A DNA stretch of 64,000 nucleotides from Candidatus Blochmannia vicinus (GCF_023586525.1 NZ_CP097763.1:1-64000), one strand, 5' to 3'. Positions 31,372 to 41,606 are shown, counted from the first letter of the stretch. The notes: generated by a model not told the origin, from the letters alone. Translations and numbers: made by a program.

Positions 31372-31446
31372 TGCGTTCTAATGGACTTGAACCATCGACC
31401 TCTACCATGTCAAAGTAGTGCTCTAACCAATCTGAGCTAAGAACGC
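31372..31446 (-). tRNA. tRNA-Val (anticodon GAC)
   Basis: The complement folds as a cloverleaf: acceptor GCGTTCT/AGAACGC, D-stem GCTC/GAGC, anticodon stem CTACT/GGTAG around loop TTGACAT (anticodon GAC, valine), T-stem GATGG/CCATT with loop TTCAAGT. The sequence is close to E. coli tRNA-Val(GAC). The discriminator A is followed by TTAG, so the 3' CCA is not encoded and must be added by nucleotidyltransferase, unlike E. coli tRNA genes. It lies upstream of lpp and divergent from ribE. Confidence 0.95.
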
Positions 31447-31693
31447 ATACACAACGACAATAAAATTGTTACTACATCTACTCCTCAGTATCACTACATT
31501 CCATTAACTTTAATGATTTTACTGACTTTTCTAAAAAAATTAACCAATGTGATTTAAAAAATAAAAATTAAATAATCCCTCTTCACAAAAATTAACCATG
31601 TATAATTTTATCACATGTCAAATGTTTTTAAAATGTCATTATACAATGAAAACACATTTTTATTATAGTTATTTAAATGTCTTCAAGATATGT

Positions 31694-31721
31694 TTAACAA
31701 AAAAAAGGTGTATGTTATACT
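31694..31721 (+). promoter_or_regulatory. Candidate sigma-70 promoter for ribE
   Basis: TTAACA (31694-31699) and TATACT (31716-31721) each match the sigma-70 consensus at five of six positions with a 16-bp spacer, ~48 bp before the ribE ATG. AT-rich sequence gives many chance matches, so this is a suggestion only. No FMN riboswitch precedes ribE. Confidence 0.4.
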
Positions 31722-31769
31722 GAGCATTAAATATAATTTGACATTATACATGATAGTATTTGAAAAAAT

Positions 31770-32411
31770 ATGTTTTCAGGTATTATACAAGCTATCGTTC
31801 CCGTTCATGCAATTAATGTAACAACTGATTTTAAAACATATATAGTTACATTACCAACACATTTGCTTTTAAATTTAAAAATTGGTTGTTCTATATCAAA
31901 CAATGGATGTTGTTTAACAGTTATTGCAATTAAACACAATCTGGTCAGTTTTAACCTAATACATGAGACATTAAAACTAACTAATATGGGTATGTTAAAA
32001 GTAGGAGACTTAATTAATATAGAAAGACCACTTAGTTATCATTCTGAGGTTGGCGGACATTTAATGAGCGGACACATTGATTGTACTGGAAAAATCAAAA
32101 AAATAATAACTTCAAAAAATAATAAAATAATATGGTTTAGGATAAAAAATAAATATTTTCAAAAATATATCCTACAACAAGGATCCATTGGTGTAGAAGG
32201 AGTAAGCCTTACGATAAGTAAAATACATAACAATTATATACGTGTTTGTTTAACTCCATATACCGCAATAAAAACGACACTTGGAAATAAACAAATAAAT
32301 AATATAATAAATATTGAAATTGACATTATTACAAAATCTGTTATAAACAGTGTTGAAAGAATGTTATCAATTGTTAATTTAAAAAATAGTACTTCTATTA
32401 ACAATAAATAA
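31770..32411 (+). CDS. ribE: Riboflavin synthase alpha chain
   Basis: 213 aa (E. coli RibE/RibC 213). Two lumazine-binding repeats: repeat 1 MFSGIIQAIV, GCSISNNGCCLTVIAI and ETLKLTNMG; repeat 2 beginning SEVGGHLMSGHIDCTGKI, then GSIGVEGVSLTISKI and TTLGN. It dismutates two 6,7-dimethyl-8-ribityllumazines to riboflavin, the last step of the pathway. The symbol ribC is also used in E. coli. There is no strong Shine-Dalgarno. Confidence 0.95.
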   Translation: MFSGIIQAIVPVHAINVTTDFKTYIVTLPTHLLLNLKIGCSISNNGCCLTVIAIKHNLVSFNLIHETLKLTNMGMLKVGDLINIERPLSYHSEVGGHLMSGHIDCTGKIKKIITSKNNKIIWFRIKNKYFQKYILQQGSIGVEGVSLTISKIHNNYIRVCLTPYTAIKTTLGNKQINNIINIEIDIITKSVINSVERMLSIVNLKNSTSINNK

Positions 32412-32534
32412 AAATATATAACTAAATTTAAAACTTAATTATAAGTATTGAATTAATTTTAAAGATAGACAGAACTAATAAAATTACATATAAAATTTAC
32501 TAAATATAATTTAAATTTTTTACTAATAATACAA

Positions 32535-32864
32535 ATGAATCATGCAATAGAAAAAATTAAAAATCAAATTAAAAAAAATACCATTGTCTTATATATGAAA
32601 GGTGCTCCAGACGACCCTAAATGCGGATTTTCTTCAAAAGCTGCTCAGGTGTTGTCTATTTACATCCGATCCTTTTTTTACGTTGATGTATTAATTCATA
32701 CAGATATTAGATGTGCTTTACCAACATTTTCTAATTGGCCTACTTTTCCTCAATTATGGATAGAGGGAAAATTAATAGGAGGCGCAGATATCATAATTAA
32801 TATGCATCGAACAGGAGAACTAAAAGCTCTAATTGATAAAGTTAAATTAAAAAATAACTTATAA
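32535..32864 (+). CDS. grxD: Monothiol glutaredoxin GrxD
   Basis: 109 aa (E. coli 115). The monothiol motif CGFS is at residues 30-33 (DPKCGFSSKAAQVL), with the family ending NWPTFPQLWIEGKLIGGADI and IINM carrying the glutathione-binding TFP and GGxD. It is a cytosolic Fe-S carrier or delivery protein, working downstream of SUF here. It lies beside ribE and rnt, an E. coli neighbourhood. Confidence 0.95.
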   Translation: MNHAIEKIKNQIKKNTIVLYMKGAPDDPKCGFSSKAAQVLSIYIRSFFYVDVLIHTDIRCALPTFSNWPTFPQLWIEGKLIGGADIIINMHRTGELKALIDKVKLKNNL

Positions 32865-32980
32865 TTATATTAATTTACTTGTTTATAAAATAATACTTGG
32901 GCTATGTAATGTCATTCTACATCGTATTGAAAAAATTTTCTTCTTACTATGAAAAAATTATACAAAAACAATAATAATGA

Positions 32981-33634
32981 TTAAAAATCAGAGCCACAAG
33001 GGGTTAATGGCCACCCGCCGAGTCTTTTCCATTTATTTACCAATTCGCAAAATAACATCGCAGTCCGCTCAGTGTCATATAATGCGGAATGTGCTTTTTT
33101 TTTATCAAAAAAAACTCCTGCATGAGCACATGCCTTAGCTAATACTGTTTGCCCAAATACCAAACCACTTAAAGTAGCAGTATCGAATGTAACAAAAGGA
33201 TGAAATGGATTATTTTTCATAAAACTTACACGTTCTACTGCTGCCATCAAAAAACTATGATCAAAAGACGCGTTATGCGCTACAATAATAGCACGACTAC
33301 ATTCTTGAATTTCAATACCCTGGTGTACCATTTCAAAAATTTCACGTAATGCTTCTTGCTCTGTCACTGCAGATCTGCAGGGACTATTTAAGTCAATCCT
33401 ATTAAATGCCAATGATTCTGGTTGAATAATAGCCCCAGGAAATGATTTAATATGAAAATTAATAGAATCATCAACGCACAACCAACCATATTCGTCCATT
33501 TTAAGAGTAACAACAGCAATTTCTAATAAAGCATCAGTATTAGCATTCAGACCTGCTGTTTCTACATCAATTACAACTGGATAAAACCCACGAAATCGTG
33601 CTCGAAGAGTATTTTGATCATCTTTATGAATCAT
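32981..33634 (-). CDS. rnt: Ribonuclease T
   Basis: 217 aa (E. coli 215). A DEDDh exonuclease: [20 protein letters not shown] carries the first acidic pair (D, E), [10 protein letters not shown] the second Asp, and [14 protein letters not shown] the catalytic His and final Asp. RNase T trims 3' ends of tRNA (CCA turnover) and 5S/23S rRNA. It is convergent with grxD. Confidence 0.96.
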   Translation of the reverse strand: MIHKDDQNTLRARFRGFYPVVIDVETAGLNANTDALLEIAVVTLKMDEYGWLCVDDSINFHIKSFPGAIIQPESLAFNRIDLNSPCRSAVTEQEALREIFEMVHQGIEIQECSRAIIVAHNASFDHSFLMAAVERVSFMKNNPFHPFVTFDTATLSGLVFGQTVLAKACAHAGVFFDKKKAHSALYDTERTAMLFCELVNKWKRLGGWPLTPCGSDF

Positions 33635-34344
33635 ATTGATTGTAAAATTATATCTACATGAAATAAACGATTAATATTATCACAGATTGTAATATATCTT
33701 CACCATTTATTATATAAAATTACGATGGTTTTATTATTAATAAATAACAAACAATCAGTTTTTTAAAATAACAGAACTTGCTTATTTCAAAAACAATTTA
33801 ATAAACACAAAAATCCCTGCAAATTTAAAATATTAATTAAAATTTTTTTAATACAACCTACTATTAAAATTGATTATTTATTTATTAACAAAATATTTTT
33901 ACTCAATCAAGTAATTATAATTTCTTATACTAAAAATATTTAAATTATAAAAATAAACTATAATAAAATTTTATTAAAATTACAAATATGTAAATATTGT
34001 ATATTTTATTTATATAAAATCATAAATAAAAATTAATCTATTCATAAAAACATACACCATTCTTATTAATTTTTTAATTACTTCATATATTTGTCCCTTA
34101 AAAATAAATAATGTTAATATAATAAAATTTTTTAAATAATTATTTACTCTTATATTTTATGCATATATACTTTAATGAATTAAATTCTATATAATAACAT
34201 ATTATAATTGATTACCTATAATCATAATCATGTATAATATGACGTATTATTATAATAAATAATATACTTATATAAATGGCAATTAACTTACTTATACTCA
34301 ATAATATATCTAAATAGAATCAACTTAATTAAAAGGAAAAAAAA
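33635..34344. other. Non-coding spacer between divergent rnt and slyA
   Basis: 710 bp of nearly pure A/T with no frame, tRNA or strong hairpin. It must contain the slyA and rnt promoters, but I could not place them. Shine-Dalgarno AAAAGGA for slyA lies at its right end. Confidence 0.5.
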
Positions 34345-34779
34345 TTGGAATCACCATTAGGATCAGATTTAGCGCGTCTTGTGAGAATATGGCGCGCTTT
34401 AATTGATCATCGTTTAAAACCTTTAAAACTTACACAAACGCATTGGATTACATTACATAATATTTGTCAACTACCTCCAGAACAATCTCAAATCCAATTA
34501 GCAAAAGCCATAGGGATCGAACAACCATCTTTAGTAAGAACGCTAGACCAACTTGAAGAAAAAGCGTTAATTATCAGACACACTTGTGTTAATGATCGAC
34601 GAGCTAAACGAATTAAATTAACTGACAAGGCTCAACCTGTTATTATCGAAGTAAATCAGGTTATTTCTACTACTAGAAACGAAATTTTTAGTGGAATCAA
34701 TCATGAAGAAATAATTTTTCTAAATAAAATTATTTCTAAATTAGAAAAAAATATCATAAACTTACATAATAAAAATTAA
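34345..34779 (+). CDS. slyA: SlyA, MarR-family transcriptional regulator
   Basis: 144 aa from a TTG start with AAAAGGA eight bases upstream. No ATG precedes it in frame. [59 protein letters not shown] and [11 protein letters not shown] are nearly identical to E. coli SlyA, including the winged helix-turn-helix recognition helix and the Arg-rich wing. SlyA counteracts H-NS silencing and controls envelope and virulence genes in enterics. Strong conservation in such a reduced genome implies it still acts. Confidence 0.95.
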   Translation: MESPLGSDLARLVRIWRALIDHRLKPLKLTQTHWITLHNICQLPPEQSQIQLAKAIGIEQPSLVRTLDQLEEKALIIRHTCVNDRRAKRIKLTDKAQPVIIEVNQVISTTRNEIFSGINHEEIIFLNKIISKLEKNIINLHNKN

Positions 34780-34879
34780 ATACATTTATGAAATAAATAA
34801 TATATATTATCAATAATATTAATTAAAAAATTTATAATAACAAACTTTTTTAGTTCTTAACTTACTATAAATATCTAAT

Positions 34880-34910
34880 AATTACTATTTACTACTAATA
34901 AATAGTAATT
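34880..34910 (+). terminator. 12-bp hairpin after slyA
   Basis: Arms AATTACTATTTA (34880-34891) and its exact complement (34899-34910), loop CTACTAA, about 100 bp downstream of slyA and upstream of pdxH. A second, 11-bp hairpin with a 3-nt loop follows at 34980-35004. Either could separate slyA from pdxH transcripts; there is no long T tract. Confidence 0.35.
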
Positions 34911-35053
34911 TATTTACAAGAAAATAATCTATATTATAAATACTAAAATCTACTAATTATTATTCTTATCTTTTCTAGAGTTATTATTTATTTTAAATAA
35001 TAACACAAGATATGTTATTGTATTTTATAATAATTAACGCTGAATCATATTTT

Positions 35054-35704
35054 ATGTCAATAAATAACACCAATATCTCTCACATCAGACGAGAATATAC
35101 ATCCGGACATCTGCGTCGTTCAGACTTGACTGATCAGCCTATTCTATTATTTTCAATATGGCTAAATCAAGCTTATTTTGCACAAGTACCTGATCCTACC
35201 GCAATGTGTTTAGCTACAGTAGATCACACTGGTCAACCTTATCAACGTATAGTGCTATTAAAAGAATTTACCAATAAAGAAATGATATTTTTTACTAATC
35301 TTAATAGTCGTAAAGCTATACATTTAGCTAATAACCCAAAGATTAGTTTATGCTTTCCTTGGAATATAATAGATAGACAAGTGATAGTAACCGGAACCGT
35401 TTATAAACTTTCAGAAAAAGATGTTTTAAAACAATTTTATACACGCCCAAAAAATAACCAAATTAGTACATGGGTATCCAATCAATCTAAAATTATCTCC
35501 TCTAAAAATATTCTTAACAACAAATTTTTAGAATTTAAAAAAAAATATTCAGATAAAAAAATACCATTTCCTGAATTTTGGGGTGGATATAAAATTAATA
35601 TAAATAGTATGGAGTTCTGGCAAGGCGGAATAAATAGATTACATGACCGATTTATATATCAACGATACAATCATACATGGAATGTTTACCGTTTAGCTCC
35701 TTAA
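35054..35704 (+). CDS. pdxH: Pyridoxamine/pyridoxine 5'-phosphate oxidase
   Basis: 216 aa from this ATG (E. coli 218), whose N-terminus SINNTNISHIRREYTSGHLR aligns with E. coli. An ATG at 35012 would prepend a hydrophobic stretch without family support, though neither has a clear ribosome site. FMN-binding blocks: ADPTAMCLATVD-type PTAMCLATVDHTGQPYQRIV, FTNLNSRKA, FWGGYKIN and FWQGGINRLHDRF. It produces pyridoxal 5'-phosphate, cofactor of SufS and SerC encoded nearby. tyrS follows, as in E. coli. Confidence 0.93.
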   Translation: MSINNTNISHIRREYTSGHLRRSDLTDQPILLFSIWLNQAYFAQVPDPTAMCLATVDHTGQPYQRIVLLKEFTNKEMIFFTNLNSRKAIHLANNPKISLCFPWNIIDRQVIVTGTVYKLSEKDVLKQFYTRPKNNQISTWVSNQSKIISSKNILNNKFLEFKKKYSDKKIPFPEFWGGYKININSMEFWQGGINRLHDRFIYQRYNHTWNVYRLAP

Positions 35705-35830
35705 TTGTAACTACTGTAATTCCAATAAATTTGATAATATATAAAAATATAATCAGATTAATATAATAATATTCCATGTATAAATATAATCATATTAAAT
35801 CCCTATTTAATTTTCTAAAAATATATCTAT

Positions 35831-37114
35831 ATGAACAATAAACATTTAAACATAATACAATATTTACATGAACGTAATTTAATAGCACAAATCACAAATA
35901 AAAAATCATTGATTGAAACATTAAAATCAAAATCAATAACTTTATATTGTGGATTTGATCCCACAGCTGATAGCCTACATATAGGACACTTAATTCCACT
36001 ATTATGTTTAAGACAATTTCAGATATTTGGGCATCGCCCTTTAATCCTAATAGGAGGAGGTACTGGATTAATAGGAGATCCAAGTTTTAAAGAATCAAGG
36101 CGAAATATTAATCTAATTGATACAGTACAACAATGGTCAGAAAAAATAAAACGTCAAATTTCCCTATTTGTAGATTGTTCCTGTGGATCACATTCACAAG
36201 CTTCTATAGTTAACAACTATGACTGGTTATCTTCTATCTCGTTCTTAACATTTTTAAAAGATATCGGAAAATTTTTTTCTGTAAATAAAATGATTAACAA
36301 AGACTCCATAAAAAAAAGATTACAAAAAAACAACTATGGAATCTCTTATTCTGAATTTTCCTATAATTTATTACAAAGTTACGATTTTGCTCATTTGTAT
36401 AAAAACTACAACACAATACTACAAATTGGAGGTTCTGATCAGTGGGGGAACATCGTTTCAGGAATTGACTTAATACGTCGAATATATAAAAGTACTGCCT
36501 ACGGACTTACTGTGCCTTTGCTTACTAAATCTGATAATATTAAATTTGGAAAAACAGAAAAAAATACAATATGGCTAGATGGAAAAAAAACTAGTCCTTA
36601 TAAATTTTATCAATATTGGATTAACTCTTCTGACAAAGAAGTATATCATTTTCTTAAATTCTTTACCAATATAGACATAGATACAATTAACATATTAAAA
36701 CAAAAAGATAGTATTAGTAATTCAAAACCACAAGCTCAAACTATATTAGCAGAAAAACTTACCCGATTAGTTCACGGGAAAGAAGGATTGAAAACTGCTC
36801 AAAACATTACTAATAATCTTTTCATGGGACAGATACATAAATTAACTTTAGATGATTTTGAGCAACTATTACAAGATGGCGTACCGACTGTGCTACTTAA
36901 GTCGGGCATTACATTACAACAAGCACTGGTAGAATCTAACTTAGTATCTTCTCGAACGCAAGCACGAGAATTAATCATATCTAACAGCATTACCATAAAC
37001 TCAAAAAAACAACTAAAAACAGAATATGTTTTTCACGCTACTGATAGATTATATGATCGTTTTACTTTATTAAGACGCGGGAAAAAAAATTATTGTTTAA
37101 TTAAGTGGGAATAA
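35831..37114 (+). CDS. tyrS: Tyrosyl-tRNA synthetase
   Basis: 427 aa (E. coli 424). Class I core with HIGH at residues 50-53 (DSLHIGHLIPL), GGGTGLIGDPSFK, QIGGSDQWGNI and the KMSKS equivalent KFGKTEKNTIWLDGKKTSPY. A C-terminal S4-like RNA-binding domain starts near 360 (LQQALVESNLVSSRTQAREL). It charges tRNA-Tyr. It is convergent with nth. Confidence 0.97.
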   Translation: MNNKHLNIIQYLHERNLIAQITNKKSLIETLKSKSITLYCGFDPTADSLHIGHLIPLLCLRQFQIFGHRPLILIGGGTGLIGDPSFKESRRNINLIDTVQQWSEKIKRQISLFVDCSCGSHSQASIVNNYDWLSSISFLTFLKDIGKFFSVNKMINKDSIKKRLQKNNYGISYSEFSYNLLQSYDFAHLYKNYNTILQIGGSDQWGNIVSGIDLIRRIYKSTAYGLTVPLLTKSDNIKFGKTEKNTIWLDGKKTSPYKFYQYWINSSDKEVYHFLKFFTNIDIDTINILKQKDSISNSKPQAQTILAEKLTRLVHGKEGLKTAQNITNNLFMGQIHKLTLDDFEQLLQDGVPTVLLKSGITLQQALVESNLVSSRTQARELIISNSITINSKKQLKTEYVFHATDRLYDRFTLLRRGKKNYCLIKWE

Positions 37115-37234
37115 ACAACTATAGTAACTCATTACTATCTAATCAAAATTGACATTTTTAAAAAAATATAAAAAGTTTATAACCTCATCCCACCTATAAT
37201 ATTTGTAATAATATATGTTTCTTATACATACAGA

Positions 37235-37864
37235 TCATATTTTTTCCTTAAACTCACACAAATCTTTAATTATACAAATACAGCAATTTGGACGTTTAGC
37301 TCGACAAATATTCCTTCCATGTAACATAAACCACTGATGACAATTATTTTTAAATTCTTTTGGAACCACCGATAACAATTTCTTTTCTACAGACAAAACA
37401 TTGTTTCCTGACGCAAAACAACTGCGATTACAAAATCTAAAAACATGTGTATCCACTGCAATTGTAGGCCGACCAAAAATTAAATTTAAAACAATATTAG
37501 CAGTTTTACGTCCAACTCCAGGTAAAGATTCTAATCCAACGCGACTTGACGGTAATCTACTATTATAGTTTTCTACTAATAAATGACAAGTTTCAATAAT
37601 ATTTTTAGCTTTAGTGTTAAATAAACCAATAGATTTAATGTAATTTTTCACTCCGTCTAAACCAAGTCGTAACATGTCCTTTGGGGTATTAGCTACTTGA
37701 AACAACCTCTTTGTGACTTTATTAACTTGAACATCACTTGTTTGAGCTGAAAGTAACACCGCAATTAACAATTCAAATTCTGATCGATAAATTAATTCTA
37801 TAACTGGATCTGTATTATTATCTCGTAACTTACACAAAATTTGATAACGTTTAATACGATTCAT
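37235..37864 (-). CDS. nth: Endonuclease III (DNA glycosylase/AP lyase)
   Basis: 209 aa (E. coli 211). Helix-hairpin-helix LPGVGRKTANIVLN with catalytic Lys120, and Asp138 in VDTHVFR. The [4Fe-4S] cluster cysteines C187, C194, C197 and C203 sit at exactly the E. coli positions (CRAKRPNCCICIIKDLC). It removes oxidised pyrimidines in base excision repair and needs a cluster supplied by SUF. Retention of this repair enzyme in a reduced genome is common but not universal. Confidence 0.96.
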   Translation of the reverse strand: MNRIKRYQILCKLRDNNTDPVIELIYRSEFELLIAVLLSAQTSDVQVNKVTKRLFQVANTPKDMLRLGLDGVKNYIKSIGLFNTKAKNIIETCHLLVENYNSRLPSSRVGLESLPGVGRKTANIVLNLIFGRPTIAVDTHVFRFCNRSCFASGNNVLSVEKKLLSVVPKEFKNNCHQWFMLHGRNICRAKRPNCCICIIKDLCEFKEKI

Positions 37865-37961
37865 TAATGAAACTTCATTCTTTTATATTATTTTATAAAA
37901 CAATACATAATACCTTACTGTCAATGAAATTTTATATACTATTATAACCACAATAATGGTA

Positions 37962-39362
37962 TCATAATATTTTAGAAGAGTTAATCATATTTTTAGGACA
38001 AACCCATTCATCAAATTGTTTTTCATTTACATAACCTAATTGCAACGCAGATTCTTTTAAACTTAACCCTTCTAAATGTGCTTTTTTAGCAATTTCTGCT
38101 GCTTTATCATATCCAATATAAGGATTCAATGCAGTAACCAACATAAGAGAACTATCAAGCAATTCTGAAATTCGTTGATGCTTCGGTTGAATTCCTATAG
38201 CACAATATCTATGAAAACTATCTATACCATCTGATAGCAAACGTACTGATTGCAAAAAATTATATATAATTAATGGTCTATATACATTTAACTCAAGATG
38301 ACCAGATGATCCACCAATGTTTATACTAACATCATTGCCCATAACCTGAGCACATAGCATAGTCATAGATTCACATTGAGTTGGATTAACTTTTCCAGGC
38401 ATAATCGAACTGCCTGGTTCATTTGCAGGAATACTTAATTCGCCTATTCCACATCTAGGGCCAGAAGATAATAAACGCACATCATTAGCAATTTTCATCA
38501 TAGAAACTGCTAAACCTTTCAAAGAACCATGGCTATGCACCAATGCATCGCATGTTGATAACGATTCAAATTTATTTGGTGAACTAATAAAGTTATATTT
38601 AGTAATAAGTGATAAAACATCAGCAACACGTTCAGCATATTCCGGGTGAGTGTTAATACCCGTGCCTACTGCCGTACCTCCTAACGCTAACTCACATAAG
38701 TGAGGAATAGTAACTTCTATATGATCTGTGCTATGCCTCAGCATAGATACCCAGGCAGAGATTTCTTGCCCCAAAGTCAACGGGGTAGCATCTTGAAGAT
38801 GAGTACGCCCTATTTTAATGATATCATTAAACTTCACAGACTTATCAACCAAGGTTTTTTGTAATACTTTTATTTTAGGTATTAATTGCTCGTTTAAATT
38901 AACTACTGCTGCAATATGCATTGCACTAGGAAAAACATCATTTGAACTTTGATTTTTATTGACATGATCGTTCGGATGCACAAATTTATTATTTACATTA
39001 TGCTTATTACTCAATAATTCATTAGCTCGATTAGCCAAAACCTCATTCATATTCATATTACTTTGAGTTCCAGATCCGGTTTGCCAAACAGATATTGGAA
39101 ACTCATCTTTGTATATTCCAGACAATACTTCATCTGCAGCTTGAATAATCGCTCGAGCTCGTTTACAATCTAACAGTCCTAGATCGTAATTTACTTGGGC
39201 TGCTGCACGTTTAATTTGTGCTAACGCATGTATTAATGAAAAAGGCATTTTTTCGTTGGAAATATTAAAATATTTTAATGCGCGTTGTGTTTGAGCGCCC
39301 CATAACCGATTATTTGATACTAATACTGTTCCCAGTGTATCTTTTTCTATACGTACAGTCAT
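37962..39362 (-). CDS. fumC: Fumarase C (class II fumarate hydratase)
   Basis: 466 aa (E. coli 467). Conserved: [78 protein letters not shown] and the signature [15 protein letters not shown]. It hydrates fumarate to malate. Unlike FumA/B it carries no Fe-S cluster and is oxidant-resistant. It is divergent from the inverse-autotransporter gene. Confidence 0.97.
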   Translation of the reverse strand: MTVRIEKDTLGTVLVSNNRLWGAQTQRALKYFNISNEKMPFSLIHALAQIKRAAAQVNYDLGLLDCKRARAIIQAADEVLSGIYKDEFPISVWQTGSGTQSNMNMNEVLANRANELLSNKHNVNNKFVHPNDHVNKNQSSNDVFPSAMHIAAVVNLNEQLIPKIKVLQKTLVDKSVKFNDIIKIGRTHLQDATPLTLGQEISAWVSMLRHSTDHIEVTIPHLCELALGGTAVGTGINTHPEYAERVADVLSLITKYNFISSPNKFESLSTCDALVHSHGSLKGLAVSMMKIANDVRLLSSGPRCGIGELSIPANEPGSSIMPGKVNPTQCESMTMLCAQVMGNDVSINIGGSSGHLELNVYRPLIIYNFLQSVRLLSDGIDSFHRYCAIGIQPKHQRISELLDSSLMLVTALNPYIGYDKAAEIAKKAHLEGLSLKESALQLGYVNEKQFDEWVCPKNMINSSKIL

Positions 39363-39611
39363 AATAGTAATAAGAATTTTAACTATAAATTTGTCAATTT
39401 ATTTTTATTAATCTCAAAAAATATGTACTAATTTTTACACTATATAAGTTATTAGTGGTATCATTTTTGAGATGTAGATTTTAAAACTAAATTTTATTAT
39501 TTTAACAAATTCAAGTATATTATCGACTTATTTAAAATAATAAAATTAAAATCTAAGTACAGGATACATTATTTATATATTTAAATACATCAATTAATAT
39601 AAAAAATTAAA

Positions 39612-41606
39612 ATGTTAATTTTTATCATACTAGGAGTAATGTTACAAGCACTCATATATAATGAAATTGCTTGGTGTGACATACTCAAAAACCGTACTAA
39701 ATTTAATATTAACGACAATATATTTCAAGTTGATTCATATCAACAAAAAATAAAACTATATACGTACGATGATCACAAACATAACACTCTGAACATTTAT
39801 CCCTATACAATTCATAAACCAAATGTTCGTAGCCATTATAACTATAAATCTCCGTTTTCTTCTGCCTACAGATCTAAAATACAATTACAAAATGATTCAG
39901 TAAACATATTTCATTCATTTCGAACACAACATAATATATATCAAGAAAATCTATCCTTTATGCAACTAGGAGTACATAATCTTTTATCAAAACAAATTTT
40001 AAATTTTGGAGGAGGAAAAAGACACCTATATAATAACAAACATGCTATTGGATGCAATACCTTATATCACTGTCCTATTTCTAATCAAAGCAACCAACCA
40101 TGCTCAATTAATTTCGGTATAGAATATTGGCTGAATAATACATTTTTAATGCTAAGTAATTACTATAATTTAGACAATATTTTTACTTCTAAAAAATCAT
40201 TGCAACAATATGATATAAAAAATCCAAACAGTGGTTATCAAATGCATATTCAATTTAAATTTCCACATTTTTTAGAATTTACTGGGAAAATAAAATTAGA
40301 ACGACTTCTTTATGACAAAAAATATGAAAAAATTTTTAATACAAAAAACAATGACTATTGTTTATCACTAAATTTAAATTATAAACCCATTCCCATATTA
40401 GGTTTTAATGTAAATAATATTTTTATAAACAAAAAATATTATAATACCATTTGTCAGATATTAATTGACTACCAATTTGGAATTCCTATTTCAGAACAAA
40501 TACAATACACAAATACAAACAATACGTCCCTATTAAAATATCTTGATACTATAATACAACCATTTATACCTACTGTAATTCAACACAATAATTGCATGTT
40601 TCTTAACAATCATAGTAACGAAAAATCATTCCCACATACTCAACAAATAACAGGTTATCCCGGAGAAATCAAAATAATTGAAACTAACAATCATAACGAT
40701 AAATCTGAGCAATGGAATTTTAATGCGTTACAAAATCAAGGAGGAAATGCTATTCTAATAACAAATAATACCTATGCGCTTTATTTACCCAACCATCCTA
40801 TCACTAAAGAAGATGACATCTTTATTTCATATATTACTAATGCAACTCAAAATAATGATCAGAAACAAAAAAAACAAAATATACATATTTTAGTAAAAAA
40901 TTTTTCACAAAAAAAACTATCTAGTACACAACAAAATAACATCTCTGCTGCTATTACTGTTAATAATGACTCCGGAATCAATGTTACAGAAAATACAATC
41001 AAATATTTTCCAACGAACAAGGAAGATCATCACAATTTCAAAAATGAAACATCAATTCCTCATCTCATTATAGGAAATGATGCTATAACAGAAAAAACAA
41101 AAAATATTGAAGAAATACAAGATGATTTTGTATTTCCAGCCCCTCCTCCCCCTCCAATTCCTGTTCTGTTTTCAGAAAAACAATCAACAACAACAGTAAT
41201 GGCATCGTCCACGCCAAATGCTACGTTGTTATCATCTTCAGATTACTCAACAACAATTCCTTTTAACAAAGAATACCAAACTTCTTCTTCAAGAAGCAAC
41301 GATGAATATCAAATAACACATGATAATACTTTTCCAGAATATTCTGATATTGAATTTAATGCAAATGATGATTTATCACAGCGCTTATCAATGCACAAAA
41401 AATATAAATTTTCTTTAATAGGTACTACAGAACATATGAACAAACTCGAAAATGTCATATCGGAACGCAAAAAAACTACACTCCCTAGTAGCGATATGGC
41501 ACAAATACTTTTAAAATTAAATCTCAGTAACCAATCTTCCTCACCATCTATTAGTGAGGATTGTGATACAGACGACAGTAATGATAGCTTTAATTCTAAA
41601 AACTAA
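39612..41606 (+). CDS. Inverse autotransporter (intimin/invasin-like) with reduced passenger
   Basis: 664 aa. A hydrophobic N-terminus (1-20) serves as signal. Residues ~75-300 align with the intimin/YeeJ beta-barrel: LSFMQLGVHNLLSKQILNFG (cf. LFSQLGVRN...LNIGAG), FGIEYWLNNTFLML, NSGYQMHIQFKFPHFLEFTG, LERLLYD, LSLNLNYKPIPILGFNVNNI and LIDYQFGIPISEQI. Residues ~343-410 resemble the first passenger Ig-like unit (QITGYPGEIKII, QWNFNALQNQGGNAILITNN, YALYLPNHPI). The usual periplasmic LysM domain is missing. The remaining ~230 residues are Asn/Ser/Thr-rich with FPAPPPPPIP at 508-517 and an acidic end. Family assignment is from alignment by memory; function unknown, expected at the cell surface. 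It is single, flanked by housekeeping genes, and has the same base composition as its neighbours. Confidence 0.82.
   Translation: MLIFIILGVMLQALIYNEIAWCDILKNRTKFNINDNIFQVDSYQQKIKLYTYDDHKHNTLNIYPYTIHKPNVRSHYNYKSPFSSAYRSKIQLQNDSVNIFHSFRTQHNIYQENLSFMQLGVHNLLSKQILNFGGGKRHLYNNKHAIGCNTLYHCPISNQSNQPCSINFGIEYWLNNTFLMLSNYYNLDNIFTSKKSLQQYDIKNPNSGYQMHIQFKFPHFLEFTGKIKLERLLYDKKYEKIFNTKNNDYCLSLNLNYKPIPILGFNVNNIFINKKYYNTICQILIDYQFGIPISEQIQYTNTNNTSLLKYLDTIIQPFIPTVIQHNNCMFLNNHSNEKSFPHTQQITGYPGEIKIIETNNHNDKSEQWNFNALQNQGGNAILITNNTYALYLPNHPITKEDDIFISYITNATQNNDQKQKKQNIHILVKNFSQKKLSSTQQNNISAAITVNNDSGINVTENTIKYFPTNKEDHHNFKNETSIPHLIIGNDAITEKTKNIEEIQDDFVFPAPPPPPIPVLFSEKQSTTTVMASSTPNATLLSSSDYSTTIPFNKEYQTSSSRSNDEYQITHDNTFPEYSDIEFNANDDLSQRLSMHKKYKFSLIGTTEHMNKLENVISERKKTTLPSSDMAQILLKLNLSNQSSSPSISEDCDTDDSNDSFNSKN

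Noticed and set aside
31738-31743. TTGACA close to the ribE start as a -35 box
   Set aside because: No acceptable -10 element lies 15-19 bp downstream before the ATG; the upstream TTAACA/TATACT pair fits better.
41163-41606. WH2/WASP-like actin-nucleating elements in the autotransporter tail
   Set aside because: No LKKV-type WH2 core, no central helix and no acidic-tryptophan end were found; only the proline motif is notable.
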